The position numbers were made by a program, and so were the translations under genes. DNA of 64,000 nucleotides, from positions 6,621,755 through 6,685,754 of the forward strand of contig NC_082606.1 of the NCBI RefSeq assembly GCF_030936135.1, written 5' to 3'. Shown in pieces: positions 1 through 10,921 of this stretch. This DNA comes from Gavia stellata. Lineage: Eukaryota > Chordata > Aves > Gaviiformes > Gaviidae. The notes below the pieces were generated by a model, which had not been told where the DNA came from, searched no databases, and saw nothing but the letters and a program-made list of their open reading frames with translations. The number at the start of each line of letters is the position of its first letter. The stretch's first letter is position 1.

Positions 1-3000
1 TTCCTGTATGATGACTTCAAAACAGCCTGATCTTAAGCTCATGGAAAAATTTCAGAGTAATGCCAAGCTGATAAAAAGGCAGCAGATCTTTGTATATCTT
101 CTGACTGGAAAGGAAAAAAAAAAGAGACAAATTCCTCAAAAGCAAGGCTGTGGAAGATGAGCCAGTGGTTTCAAAAGGCATGTCCCAAACCATCTTACAG
201 TAATGGGATTTATAATATATAACTATATATAGATAGTAATCTAATTTGTAATATGTAACTATGTATAGACCATGGAGTTTACTGTTAGTTGTCCCTCATT
301 GAGTTCACTGAATGGGTGAGGGAGAGAATAAGGTAATTTCCAGAGTAGTTAACCCGTGCCTGATTCTAGCTGGTGGTGTCCAGTCCCTGGATTGTGCTTG
401 ACCAGTGCTGGCTGTATGGGGGCAGAGCAGGAGTTTCAGCCCTCTTGTGCTCTGCTGCTCCTCTCTGAACTTGCTGTCTGTCCTACGGGGACATAACCAG
501 TCCATGGCTCTGATTTAGCTAAATCTTCTCTGGATTGTTTGGGGCTGCCGGCATCCATGGATGAATGCCTACAGGATCACCAGGGCAGCAACTGGGAAAA
601 AAGTGTCTGTGTGTATGTTCTCCGTGGCAGCTGGGCCAGCAAGTCTCTTCCTAGTGAAACAGATTATACTAACAAAATGAGCTTTCCTTGATATGACTTA
701 TGGTTTAAGTTCCCTGTGAAGACACCAACAGCTTTAATACCAGTGTAATTATGCTTTCTTGGGATTTTGCCTGTGTAGAAATGCTACAGAAAATTAACAA
801 ATCCTTCACCCCGTTACATCAAATCCAACGAACATTGCTACGATGCAGATATGACCTAATATTGTCAGGTTTGATGTCATTAATCCACCAACTCTCTTAG
901 TGCTGCTTTCAGAAGAAAATCCAGTATTAGTAACTCTGATGGTTTTATCAAAAGTCTCACAGCGCTTGATGCTTTACTTACCAATCCTGGAGAACTGAAT
1001 ACTGGAGAATCTCTAATGATTGATTTGTTGTTTGGAAAGGAGGGAGTATGTTTGAGGTCTTACTGATGAGATGAAAACTGAGAAAGTGGAGTCAAAGCAC
1101 AGAAAAGAGACAATTTCTTAAAACTTTCTAGTTTAATTCAGAAGTATTTAGGACTGTGATTTTGTTAATGTTCAGATAGAATAGTCCTCAGCTTGGAAAA
1201 AAGTACCCTAGCAGTCTTAAAAATGGATTCTGAGCTGTCCTTTCTTCCTCCAAGTACTCAAAAAAAAAAAAAAAAAAAGAAAATAAAACTTCGTTGAAGG
1301 CAGAGAGGAACAGAGGACCCAATATTCTGGGTTCAGTCCTTCCTCGGCCAGTTCTTTTGTGGCTGGGGAAAAAACGGTTTCTAGCTTATGGTCTGAAAGT
1401 ACTAGCCTAACAGTTGAGGAAAAAATAAAAAAGAATGTAGACATTTTCCAGAGTTTTCAGAGTTGCCCATGACCACGCGGCATTAAGGCACCTGTGTACA
1501 TACTGTATATGACCTACCATATCCACTGACTGATTGTGACCCCAAACTGAGAGAAAGGTAAATTACTTACCTACTTAGAAAACCAGCTGAATGTTCTGAA
1601 AAACCTTGATGGTGAAACCCTTGCTCTATTTAATTCACTAGGACGTTTCTGTGGATTTTAATGCAATTAAAATTTCACCCTGAAACCCACACCTACTCCC
1701 TAAGGCATTTGCAAGCATGACTCAGGCGAGCCATGCGGTAACTAGAGGACTGTATGACTGATAGATGAGAAAACTCAGCAGTGGTAAGGTAAGCAAGAAG
1801 GGACGAGCCCTCCCTGTAGAATTGTCTGTTACAGGAGTTGTGTGTCTTCCTCTGACATACATGGTACCTGTCATTTTCCAGGAGAAAATACCGGTGCCAG
1901 TCTTGCAAATCATGAAAGGTTGAAAATCCTTATTTAAAAAATACATCCGGTGGCTCGCAGGGGAGGCAGCTCAATATGGTCCAGCTTGTCCCCGTGTACA
2001 TTCAGGAGTATGTCTCCTTCTCAGAGCCTCGGATATACCTGACCCTTCTAGGTCTAGTAAAGCTGAGGAAGCTGTAGCTCAGTAAAGAAATGAACATGAC
2101 TGTGAACAATTTTCTGCAGGTGTTGAATTCATAAATGTCTGCTTTTGTATCTCTTAGAATTCCACGCTAACTCTGTTAGAGTTCTTGTAGCCACCAACAA
2201 AACAGCGATTTGGAGCCCAATTACATGTAACAGGGATCAACCCTCTCTTGATCCTCTTCCCTGTTCTCCAGAGAACTGCTTTAACCTGGAAATTATGAGG
2301 GTTAATTATGAAATTATCTTTAGCAAGGGCTCAAGTACATCAAGCATGAATTGAGAGGAAACACAAACTATTTGTGCGTTTATGGTCTCCTTCAGCAGGT
2401 CCGTGCAGGCCAGATCCCACCCTTCTGCTCTGTGTGTGAGCAGTTTTGTCACTGGTCTAAATAGCCTGACCCTGTGAACAGCTAAGGAGAGGCAAGAGCA
2501 CGGGGAGAGATGAGGCAAGCCATGTTTCCGCGGGTCCAGCACTCCGGTGTGAAAGGTCAGGGAACTATCCATCCCCTGTTAGCCCAAGGGGAGGGATGTC
2601 TCCAGGGGACGAGGCAATAACGTTGTTTAAAGGTTGTTTCAAGGCCGGGATGCTGACTGCACCTTTCAGCTTCTCAGTACTCTGCTGCCAGAAACCCGCA
2701 TCATTAAGCTGAGGCGTTACAAGTGAAATTTGCCAGCCAGAGCCACAAAGACTACACGGGAGAGAAATACAGGAAGAGGTGGGAGAGAATCTATGGCGTG
2801 GAAGAGGTGGGATTGCAACTGCTTGAAGAGATGGTTGCTGTCTGTGGCTGGTGGTGGAGCATTGTCTTCCCTGCTCCAAAATGGGTGCTTTGTCCACCTT
2901 GATATCCTGCAGCGGAGTTTCCTGTCTGGCCTAACAGTGACCTAACCTTTAAAACAGCTATTTCTGACCGGAGCTGGATGACATGGTATGCTTTCACGTT

Positions 3001-3738
3001 CAGGCATTCCAAAACAGAGGCTTTGGTGTCTTTTTGCTTGTTTCATTTGAGTTTATATTTGTTGCATGTTTAATTGGTGGTGTGGCAGCACTGCTGATAG
3101 TAGGAATAAAAGTGCCCCGTAATTAGTAGCTTAGACCGTTAAAACATGGAACTAACATGTGAGCCTGCTCAGGGGAGCAGCCTCGGGAGCAAAAGTTCCC
3201 AAATCCTTTGACGGGCACAAGACATACTAGCGTTTTTTAAAGGCTGAGAAGGCACCTCATGCTGCCCAGGCCAGGACAGCCGGGCATGCCTAGGAGTAGA
3301 AGCAGGTCCAAGTTTTGGGCTCAGTCACTCCTTAGTTACCTATTGTCTAGCCAGTAGCCATTAAAGCAAGCAAGGAGGATGGAAGCTGCAGCCCCCCAAA
3401 GTGCCTTGATTTCATCATTGGGAAAAATGCCGACAGGTGAATGTTTACAAACAAGCGCAGTACATGCAGGTGGAGCATGTTGTCTGTGGCTGTGGTAGTT
3501 GGGGGAGTGGAAATGCTGAGCATTTTCCTCCTGTGGTGTAAGATTAGTCTTGGCTGTAATGTCTCTCTAAGGAGCTCCTCTAATTAATGCAAAATAGTGT
3601 AGTTACTACTTAATAAATGCCGAAGCCCTTCTAAATAGCGCAAAATTACGAGCCTTTATTTAGTAGTGCCTACAGTTGAGGTATGAGTTAACCTTTCCAG
3701 CACCAGTGCTCCCTGGCAGTGGCGGTGTTAGGGACACG
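1..3738. other. No gene seen
   Basis: This is mixed-composition non-coding DNA. The only clear feature is a 19-nt A run at 1,260-1,278, possibly a retroposon tail but without a recognisable body. All open frames are short and show no family resemblance. Confidence 0.6.
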
Positions 3739-3834
3739 TGGGGGAGCAGATAGGCGAGGCCTTCCCTGGGTGGGGGAGCAGGTAGGCGAGGCCTTCCCTG
3801 GGTGGGGGAGCAGATAGGCGAGGCCTTCCCTGGG
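3739..3834. repeat. 32-bp minisatellite, three copies
   Basis: Three head-to-tail 32-bp units lie at 3,739-3,770, 3,771-3,802 and 3,803-3,834. Units 1 and 3 are identical and unit 2 differs by one A-to-G change. The unit begins TGGGGGAGCAGATAGGCGAG. It sits at the outer edge of the first CpG island. Confidence 0.95.
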
Positions 3835-3959
3835 TGCCGGAGCGCTCTGTCCTGCTCTGGCTGCCTCAGTGCTAAGGCCCCCAGCAGAGGAAGGGTGGCA
3901 GGAAAGGTACCTTCACATAAAAATGCTGCCAAAGGAAGGGCAGGGTCACCTAGTCCGTG

Positions 3960-4510
3960 TGCAGCAGTCAGCGCTCCTCCGGGCTGACCTCCTCTGAAGT
4001 CAGCCGCCGTTTCTCTGCTGTCTTGGTTGCTTGCTCCCCAGTTACGCACCGGCACGGATGAACGGGAGAGAAACGCCGATTGCCTCCGGGCCCCGGCGGG
4101 TCTGAGCGCGCTGAGGCAGACGGCAGAGCCGGGTCGCTGTTTCGGGGGTCTCTCCTAAAAGCCCGGAGGATGCCCGCGGCCTGTCCGGGAGCAGCGCGGG
4201 GCTGCGGGAGGCCGCGCCTCGGGCTTAGCCCGGTAGTGGGGCGCGGGCGGCCCTGAGGTGCGGTGCGCAGCGCGGGCGCGGGGCCCGGCCTTGCCTGCGG
4301 GCGTCGCCGGGGCGAGGCCGGCGCGGGCCCCGGCATCGAGGGGCGCGGGGTAAAGCGGAGGGTCTCCCCCGCTCTCCCTCCGCCCGCGAGCGCGGCCGCG
4401 GCGCAGCACGGCAGCCCTCCGCATGTGCGCAGTGCCCTTAGCGCGGCGGGACGGCAGGCCGCGGAGTGCAGCCGGGCGGGAGCGCTTTGCCCGGGCGTCC
4501 CGTGGAAGGG
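3960..4510. promoter_or_regulatory. CpG island, outermost on the left
   Basis: This block has high GC and frequent CpG with no recognisable protein. The 120-144 residue open frames on both strands are Arg/Ala/Pro-rich and typical of stop-poor GC-rich DNA. It could be a promoter of an unannotated non-coding RNA or a distal FOXB1 element. The AT content rises sharply after about 4,540. Confidence 0.75.
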
Positions 4511-4549
4511 CTGCGATTCTCAGGGCAGCTTGGGCAAAGGGTGAATGAG

Positions 4550-5970
4550 TCCTCATTTTCTCCGTGTAAATAAAAACGTTACCTTCCAAACTGTACTGTG
4601 GCTCGACTTGATAAATCTGGAGCCTTTATTTTTTTGTTGTGTTGTATCGTATTGTATTTTTTCCAAGCAAGGGTGCCCGTGCAACTCGCCCTGTAGCGCA
4701 AACGGACCCAGAAAGAGAGAGGAAGATAAAATGAATTTAAATTCCAAAGGGGTTTCAGTGCTGGTTTCCTAGTCCCCGAGTCAGCAATGTGTTTGTGAAA
4801 ATTCAGCCTTTTTGTCTCTTAGAAAAAAAGGGCTAAATCTACATCGGTGGCCCAGTCTAGGTTTGCTATTCTTTGCATTTTCTATTCAAGTGAATGAGAG
4901 TGAATGAAGTGGCCTGGGACCCTTTATTTGATCTACTCAATTGCATAAAGTGACAGAATTCTAATATATTTGTTTAATGCTCTTCAATGGGGCTTTCACT
5001 TTCTAGCTTGCAAATGAAGCCTCGATCTGCAAAGTTTTGTCCTTTTTTTCTTTCCACCTTTTTCTTTTTCCTGGCAGAGAGACCATATTTCATAACTTGG
5101 GCTACGGTTTGAAGTGATTTCGAGAGGAGTTTTAGACTCGAAAAGTGGGAAATAAAGAAACAGATGTGAAGTTATTGTAAATTCTTATAGTGGGCTCTGG
5201 GGCTATTGTAAACCCACTGCAGGCGGTCCAAAGCCTCTCTTTTTCATGCTGTAATTGAAACATATTAATTAGATAATTTGTTGTTAGTTTAAAAGAAACA
5301 AATACAGCTCCTCCAAGGCTTCACGGCCTCGGTTTCTTTTTGTTAACAAAAACAAAACAAAAAACAACCCACGAAGTGACATTTATATTAAGATTCCGAG
5401 GTAATTCGGCACTGAAGTTGATGAAGCTGCTAAGTTTTTTTTCCCTTTCCCAAGGACCACTTTTGAAGAAAGGCTGGCTCATAAAACTCCCTCTCAGGGG
5501 TCGCCGGGGAGTTCTTTTCTCCCTACCTGGCACAGACCGCCCTTCCCCGCAAGGCGCGGTCCGAGAGAAAATAAATATCCTGGGTGAGAAAGAGCTCGGT
5601 TTCTTCAATAGAGGATTCAGTCTTGTGGGGTGGTGTCTTGTCACACGTCGAGGGAAAGGAAAAAAAAAAAAAAGAAATAAGAAAAAGAAATATCCCGACG
5701 AGAAAGGATTCACACACCGTGCACTGACATGAAGCAAAAACCCGAGTCGCCAAGCACGGCTGGGTTCGCGGGCTTACCTTGCCCAGTCGGGCTCAAACCC
5801 ACCCTCCGGAAGAGAAGAGCTTTTGCCTAGAATGAAGGGTCTCTTTGTACCAAGTACGCCTAGCTTATAATGTCTCGCTGGCAAATAAAATAAAAAATAC
5901 AGAAATTCCCCCTCCCCGACCCCCAGGAAATGTCTAAACACGGCGGAGAGCTCGGCCGTAGCTGATTCAC
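4550..5970. other. AT-rich spacer, no gene seen
   Basis: The stretch between the first CpG island and the 3' FOXB1-flanking block is AT-rich, with an A-rich tract at about 5,660-5,690. A C-13 run follows at 5,972-5,984. Some CpG-retaining patches (5,440-5,580) may be regulatory. The 130-138 residue open frames on both strands are compositional. Confidence 0.5.
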
Positions 5971-5984
5971 TCCCCCCCCCCCCC

Positions 5985-7330
5985 TCGCCCCTTCCCTCCG
6001 CGCTGTTGTCTCTTGCTGTTCTATTTCAGATCTGTGTTTATTGACATTGGACTTGAGCCATTAGGGAGATTTAACAAGTCAAAGCAGTAAATTCAAGCGA
6101 CGCGCTGAGCTGCGTATTTGTTTGAAATAAGCATCGCAACATGTACGGTAGCGGGGCGCGGGCAGAGATGCGCGTATAAGCGCTGCGCCGGTCCCGCGGG
6201 CTGCGCGCTGGCGGCCGCAGCGCGGGTGAGGGCGCGGGTTGCAAGGGGGGTCCTGGGCTTGGGCAGTCTCGGGCAATCGCAGAGATAAAGAGGAAAATGG
6301 CACTGTGAAAGTTCGGTTGCCAGTCTCACTATCGGATTATGTAGCGAGGGAGCTATTGCACCTTTTGAAAATATCTTGCTTTGGGGCATAATCTTTTCAG
6401 ATCGCTATCTCCGCTGATTACTATGTAGTTTAAAAAAGACCCTGAAAGTGCAGCTTCATCTTCTTAGCTGGGCTCGGATTTCATCTTTGAGGATTTGTTC
6501 TGACTGCTAGATCTTAAAAGAAAAAAAGAAAGGAAGGAGAAAAAGAGTCCTCGTCGTCTAAAAATGTAGGTCAACGCTTGTTTAGGAAAAGTTTGTCGAG
6601 TTATGTGTCCATTGATCTGGTGATAAGTTTTGAATGCTTTCTTTAGCTGATCGTGTTGATATAATCGTGGGTTGGACTTGATGAATGAGTTCAGTTGTCC
6701 CCCATCTGACAAGCTTTAGCAGCTTCATGCATTTTAATCAGCCCAATGATTCATGTATTTTCCACCTTTTTTCTGTGTGTGGGATCTGTTCTCTTTAAAA
6801 AAATGGTCGCAACTGGATTAATTACCCTCTACATTAATCGTAAAACTTTTGCAAGGACCTTGCGGTATGTAGTAAGGAAATAGGGATGTCACTTGCGCTG
6901 TTGATGGTCCAGAAATTCAGAGAGAGATCAGGCAGAGACAAAACCTCTGTAACATCATTGCCGCAGAATTAGTGAATCCTGTCGGTTCATTAGAATACAA
7001 TGTCGTTTTCTTGCTAATAAGCCTTGAAGTATTTGGTTGTCTCGTAATTGCGCTCTTGGCGCAGACTGCCTCATCTCTGAGACGCTTATTGACTAATTTT
7101 CGCTAGATTGCTTCTATCCGTTTCAACAGCTGCAGAATCCTTGTAAAAGCCCTAAAAGAATCGGAGAACCCCACTGGAAGGTGCCCGGAATCCAGCTTTC
7201 ATAGTAACTATTTTGCCCTTACTTCTTAAAGGAGACCGTATATACAGAAAACCGGGAACAATTTTAAGTGTTACAGTTTGCGACCTACCGTGTTTGGAAA
7301 GTGTGATCAATAGAGATGGAGAAATTATAG
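5985..7330. promoter_or_regulatory. Candidate conserved regulatory block 3' of FOXB1
   Basis: The block is AT-rich yet keeps many CpGs and has few simple repeats. It includes TAATTA cores near 6,820, AATCAGCCCAATGATTCATG near 6,740, several CTAATTTTCG/CTCGTAATTGCG-type sites at 7,040-7,110 and a small CpG-rich knot at 6,130-6,240. No open frame is convincing. This texture is typical of deeply conserved enhancers near developmental genes, but conservation could not be tested. Confidence 0.4.
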
Positions 7331-8349
7331 CAGTGGTTGGAGTAACCGCAATGCTTGAGGAGGTCTAAACGACAGGTAAAAGGCTGCAATAGCTCACTTT
7401 TACTCGAAAAAGATTTTGAGATGCCACTTGCAAAAAAAACCACAACTGACAAAAATGCAGTGTTCTCAGTCTTAAAAAGTAACCCATTCTTTAAAGATGT
7501 TGATGTTTGTTCTGTATTGTGGAAACTCACTGATTTTTATACTTCTTAGACAAAAACTAACTGGGGGTATGTAGGTGATAACGTGTACCTACGCACAGGC
7601 ATAAATGCAATACGTGTTTATATTCGGTATAAGTGTGTAGGACACAAATGCGTGTGTGTGTGTGTATGCATGTATGCATAGATATATAGGTATAAAAACC
7701 ACAGAACGCACTTATGTATGTTATCTCTTCGGTAAACTGGCGATAATGACAATTTTATCTAACATGTTATGGTATGTTAATTACTATATTTATAGTAACC
7801 TCCCGTGAAAAAGCAGTTCAGATTATCTAAATATTGGAATAACGTCATTCCTTTTTCATGAACTAATGCTTTTACTTTTCTCGTGTAAACTCTTTAAAAA
7901 GACAAATAAGAAACTAAATCTGCATTTACATATTTTAATGAGAAAATATTATTTGGACGACTAGGTTCATAATTTAACGTAGACACTTTTTTAACCTTTA
8001 TCTTAAAACACTCATGCTGGGAACAAGAACACCAATATTTAAAATGCCATGCTTATTCTGTACAGGAAAAAAAAAAAGTTAAAAACAAATGTCTTTACAG
8101 TTTCAGTAGACGCTAATGCCGTTTGTGTTTGTTTTTTTTTTTTTTCTTAACTTAAGCAGTTCACAACAGAACAACAGTTCAGTTTCCAGCAAACTACCTA
8201 AAACTAGAAAGGAGTATATCAAACAAAAGTGCATTTTACACATTTTATAATCATTCCTATGCACAAACATTTACAGTTTCCCTAGCCCCCTCTCTCTTGT
8301 CTGCAAAGCTCCAGCAGAAATCAGGATGACCTCCACAGTTTGTACCTGC
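7331..8349. other. AT-rich flank with a GT repeat; possible distal 3' UTR
   Basis: A (GT)7 tract lies at 7,652-7,665 followed by ATGCATGTATGCATA. The rest is AT-rich with a T run near 8,130. No gene is visible. Part of 7,900-8,349 could be the distal FOXB1 3' UTR if the tandem poly(A) signal near 8,375 is not used. Confidence 0.4.
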
Positions 8350-9495
8350 TGCTGCGTTACTTCTCCACAGGTTTATTTTTATTACTGTTGTTGTTTGTTT
8401 TTAAGCTATGAAATAAATAGCTACAAAATTTAAAAAGCAAAGAAACCCTCAGCTCCCCAAACCTTCAGGTTAATCAGAAGTTAACCGCCAAATCAACCTC
8501 TCTTTCTCTTCCACCTGAAAACTACAGTAAACACCCACGTTACAACAGGTACTGCAAAGGGGACCTCATCTGATTTACAGTACAGATGCAAGTTCCGTAT
8601 TTACATTAAAAGAGGCGCTTTGTAAACAACGTGGGTATGGAGTGGGTGAGCGGGTGCCTGTCCGTTGCACGGCGTCCTGCTCCCGCGGCGCTCCCCGCGC
8701 TCCCCAGGCTCGCCCCGCGGCCCCGGCCGAGGCGGGGAGCCCCGGTCGGCAGGGCCGCCCGCCGCCCTCCTGCTCGCCCGCCGCCTCCCTTACCTGCGGG
8801 GCCCTGGCTGCCAGCGCACCGCTCCTTCGTCGGGGCGACTGAGCCTGCAGGTCCCGCAGCCTTGCCCGGCGGGAATCCTGCCCGTTGCGGAACGGCGAGC
8901 CACGCACGGGCGGACACGCACACGCACCCACACAAAGGGCACGAGCACTTCCCGGCGTTTCCAAGATCCAAGCGTTTGCCGCTTGGAGGCTGGAAACGTC
9001 GCTGCTCTCGTGCAGAGAGGCTGCAGCCGTTTCACACTGTTTGTGGTTTTAAAGACCGGTCCTGTGTAAACCCCTGCTCTTCCCCAGACAAAGGAAGGGA
9101 AGGAGGCATCGCCGGGCCAGGCTTGCCTGGGCCCCGGCAAATCGCCGATGCCTGAAGTACTTTCGGAAAACTGGTGATGCATACGGCAGTTCCTACCGGG
9201 CGGGGAGGGGGGCGGGCCGGGTCGGTTCGTTTTGCCCCAGAGGAGCGGAAAACAAAGTTCAGAACCAGGAGAGAAGGCGAGGCGCCAAGGAGGGCACGGC
9301 CGAAGGGGCCGAGCAGAAGGGCAGCTCACGCGGGCGGCCAACCTCGGTTTCCCGCGGGGAGCTGTGTCTGCTTTCGAGGAAAAGAGAAGAGAGGAGGGAG
9401 GAAAGGAGCGGGAGGAGGGAGAGACGGGGAGGGAGGAGAGCTCCGAGGAAACTTTGGGAGAAAGGGGACGGCGGAGTCCGTGCGGGCGGCCCGGG
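8350..9495 (-). other. Probable FOXB1 3' UTR
   Basis: The region runs from the TGA (complement of 9,496-9,498) to just past a double poly(A) signal. It is GC-rich near the stop and turns AT-rich below about 8,600. Long open frames on both strands here are by-products of GC richness. The 3' end is inferred from the signal alone. A longer UTR, reaching the AT-rich block down to about 7,900, is possible because an ATTAAA variant lies near 7,935 on the minus strand. Confidence 0.55.
8372..8383 (-). terminator. Tandem poly(A) signals (AATAAAAATAAA)
   Basis: On the minus strand two abutting AATAAA hexamers (8,378-8,383 and 8,372-8,377) lie about 1.1 kb past the FOXB1 stop. They are the first canonical signals I see downstream of the gene and so the best candidates for its 3' end. 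This is sequence evidence only, with no transcript support. Confidence 0.5.
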
Positions 9496-10458
9496 TCAGT
9501 GCACCGCCACGGAGTGCAGGGCGGGCGCCGGGCTGGTGAGAGTCTCGCTGGGGGTGGCCGGGCTGCTTTGGCTGGTGGCCGTCTGCGAGGACGTGGGGCT
9601 GAGGGAGGGCGGCGAGTTCGAGAGGATGGTGGGGATGGGCGCGGGCAGCGCGGGCAGGGCCGGCACCGCGGCGGGGGTCGGCTTGATGGGGACGGGGATG
9701 GCCGGCAAAGTCTGCCCCCCATGGCAGAGCGGCTTAATGGGCACGCCGTAGGCGCCGTACTCGCTGCTGGCCATGGAGATGGGGGTGGCGGTGTCGATCA
9801 TGCCGGAGCTGTACATGTGGGGCCAGCCCGTGCCAATGGAGCTGCCCACCGTAGTCAACTGGTTGGGGAGGGGGTAGGCGGCCGGCATGGGCTGCATCGT
9901 GGAAAAGGCGAGGCCGCCGGGCATCTTGTACTCTCTGGCGATGATGTTCTCGATGGCGAAGGGGTGCTTGAAGCTGGAGGGCTGGGACACGCCGAGGTTG
10001 TACGTGGACATCTGGGGCAGGTGGGTGCCGGTGGCCGCCAGGGCGCTGAGCCGCAGCTTCGCCTGCTGCTGCAGGTACTGCGCCGCGTCCGCCGGCTTGC
10101 TGGGGGCCAGGTGGTCCGACTTGACCACCTTGAAGCGCTTGCGGCGGCGCAGGAAGCTGCCGTTCTCGAACATGTCCCCGCAGCTGGGGTGCAGCGCCCA
10201 GAAGCTGCCCTTGCCCGGCTGGTCGGGGCGGCGGGGGATCTTGATGAAGCAGTCGTTGAAGGATAGGTTGTGGCGGAGGGAGTTCTGCCAGCGCTGCGTG
10301 TTCTCCCGGTAGTAGGGGAAGCGGTCCATGATGAACTTGTAGATCTCGCTCAGGGGCAGCATCTTCTCCGGGGAGCTCTGGATCGCCATGGCGGTCAGCG
10401 AGATGTAGGAGTAGGGAGGCTTCTGATCACTGTAAGTGTTTCTGCCCGGGCGAGGCAT
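9496..10458 (-). CDS. FOXB1: Forkhead box protein B1, winged-helix transcription factor
   Basis: This single coding exon encodes 320 residues. FOXB1 is a nuclear transcription factor binding RYAAAYA-type sites and acts in neural tube, hypothalamic/mammillary and somite development (family knowledge). The forkhead domain spans about residues 13-107: [14 protein letters not shown] opens it, the recognition helix is [18 protein letters not shown] (58-75) and wing 2 ends in a basic RRRKRFK (104-110) that probably serves nuclear import. [12 protein letters not shown] (165-176) matches an eh1-like Groucho/TLE-binding motif. A Pro/Ala-rich stretch (252-276) and a Ser/Thr/Pro-rich tail follow, ending in HSVAVH. 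The ATG at 10,456-10,458 is chosen because [18 protein letters not shown] is the canonical FOXB1 start and A is at -3; the frame stays open for 48 codons upstream, but that stretch looks non-homologous. The mammalian protein is about 325 residues; small indels in the Ala/Gly-rich linker probably account for the difference. There is no break. FOXB2 is excluded because it has His-rich tracts absent here. Confidence 0.98.
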   Translation of the reverse strand: MPRPGRNTYSDQKPPYSYISLTAMAIQSSPEKMLPLSEIYKFIMDRFPYYRENTQRWQNSLRHNLSFNDCFIKIPRRPDQPGKGSFWALHPSCGDMFENGSFLRRRKRFKVVKSDHLAPSKPADAAQYLQQQAKLRLSALAATGTHLPQMSTYNLGVSQPSSFKHPFAIENIIAREYKMPGGLAFSTMQPMPAAYPLPNQLTTVGSSIGTGWPHMYSSGMIDTATPISMASSEYGAYGVPIKPLCHGGQTLPAIPVPIKPTPAAVPALPALPAPIPTILSNSPPSLSPTSSQTATSQSSPATPSETLTSPAPALHSVAVH

Positions 10459-10632
10459 CTTCGCTAGGGGACCCGCGGAGATCTGCAGAAGGGCAGCGAC
10501 AAGGAGGGGGTCGGGGGAGAGGGGTGAGTCCGAGAGGGTTTGCACCGACACCCGGCCGGGGCAGCGGGTGGGTGTGGGGCCGGACTGGAGAAAGAAGGGC
10601 ACGGGGAAGGGGCACGGCGGACCTCAGCCCTC

Positions 10633-10655
10633 GGGGCGGGCGGGCGGGCGGGGGG
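10633..10655 (+). other. Predicted G-quadruplex motif
   Basis: Five G-tracts of three or more G separated by single C loops lie on the + strand, inside the predicted FOXB1 5' UTR intron. Because FOXB1 is read from the minus strand, these G tracts are on the template strand. The pattern satisfies the strict G3+N1-7 rule and also provides overlapping GC boxes. Confidence 0.7.
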
Positions 10656-10834
10656 AGACACACGGGACGGGATGGGGGCAGGGGAAAACAACCCGGAGCT
10701 CGGGAAAAGCGATGTGCCTTTCTCCCAGCTCCGGCCTCGCTCAGCCTGGCCTCCCCGCAGCAGCCCGCGTCCGTAAAGTTACTCTAGTGGTAGCTCTGCC
10801 TTCTGGTGTCGGCGAGGAGGAGAAGGGGACCCCC

Positions 10835-10892
10835 TCCCATCCCATCCCCTCCTCTCGTCTCCCATCCCATCCCCTCCTCTCGTCTCCCATCC
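10835..10892. repeat. 25-bp tandem repeat, 2.3 copies
   Basis: Two identical 25-bp C/T-rich units (10,835-10,859 and 10,860-10,884; unit starts TCCCATCCCATCCCC) are followed by an 8-bp partial copy. The repeat lies in the predicted FOXB1 intron close to the splice donor. Identical copies suggest a recent or length-variable duplication. Confidence 0.9.
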
Positions 10893-10921
10893 TACTCCAT
10901 GCCAGCCCTACATATGCTCAC

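Larger units (their letters stand above)
8600..10780. promoter_or_regulatory. CpG island covering FOXB1
   Basis: This is a dense CpG, GC-rich tract spanning the FOXB1 coding exon, its 5' side and the start of the 3' UTR, with a slightly weaker gap near 9,050-9,170. Broad islands covering the whole gene are typical of developmental regulators under Polycomb control. Confidence 0.85.
10483..10921 (-). other. Probable FOXB1 5' UTR intron
   Basis: Reading the minus strand, a strong donor AAG|GTGAGC lies with its first intron base at 10,921. A textbook acceptor (pyrimidine tract ending CCCTTCTGCAG) has its last intron base at 10,483. The coding exon would then carry only 24 nt of 5' UTR (10,459-10,482), with exon 1 ending at 10,922. 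I recall that mammalian FOXB1 also has a non-coding first exon, but cannot verify this here. The proposed intron of about 439 bp contains a G-tract cluster and a 25-bp tandem repeat. No transcript data are available. Confidence 0.5.

Noticed and set aside
1260..1278. A-19 run as a retroposed gene tail
   Set aside because: No processed-gene or SINE sequence is recognisable upstream and no flanking duplication was seen.
8790..9722. 310-residue minus-strand frame overlapping the FOXB1 3' end
   Set aside because: It is out of frame with FOXB1 and Pro/Ser/Arg-rich, typical of stop-poor CpG-island DNA, with no family resemblance.
9232..10266. 344-residue + strand frame antisense to FOXB1
   Set aside because: It is Gly/Arg/Glu-rich, lies wholly opposite the real coding exon and partly opposite its 3' UTR, and is explained by the codon structure and GC richness of FOXB1.
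10459..10602. 48-codon in-frame N-terminal extension of FOXB1
   Set aside because: It does not resemble FOXB1. The canonical start at 10,458 has a good context and the predicted splice acceptor at 10,483 would cut the extension off.
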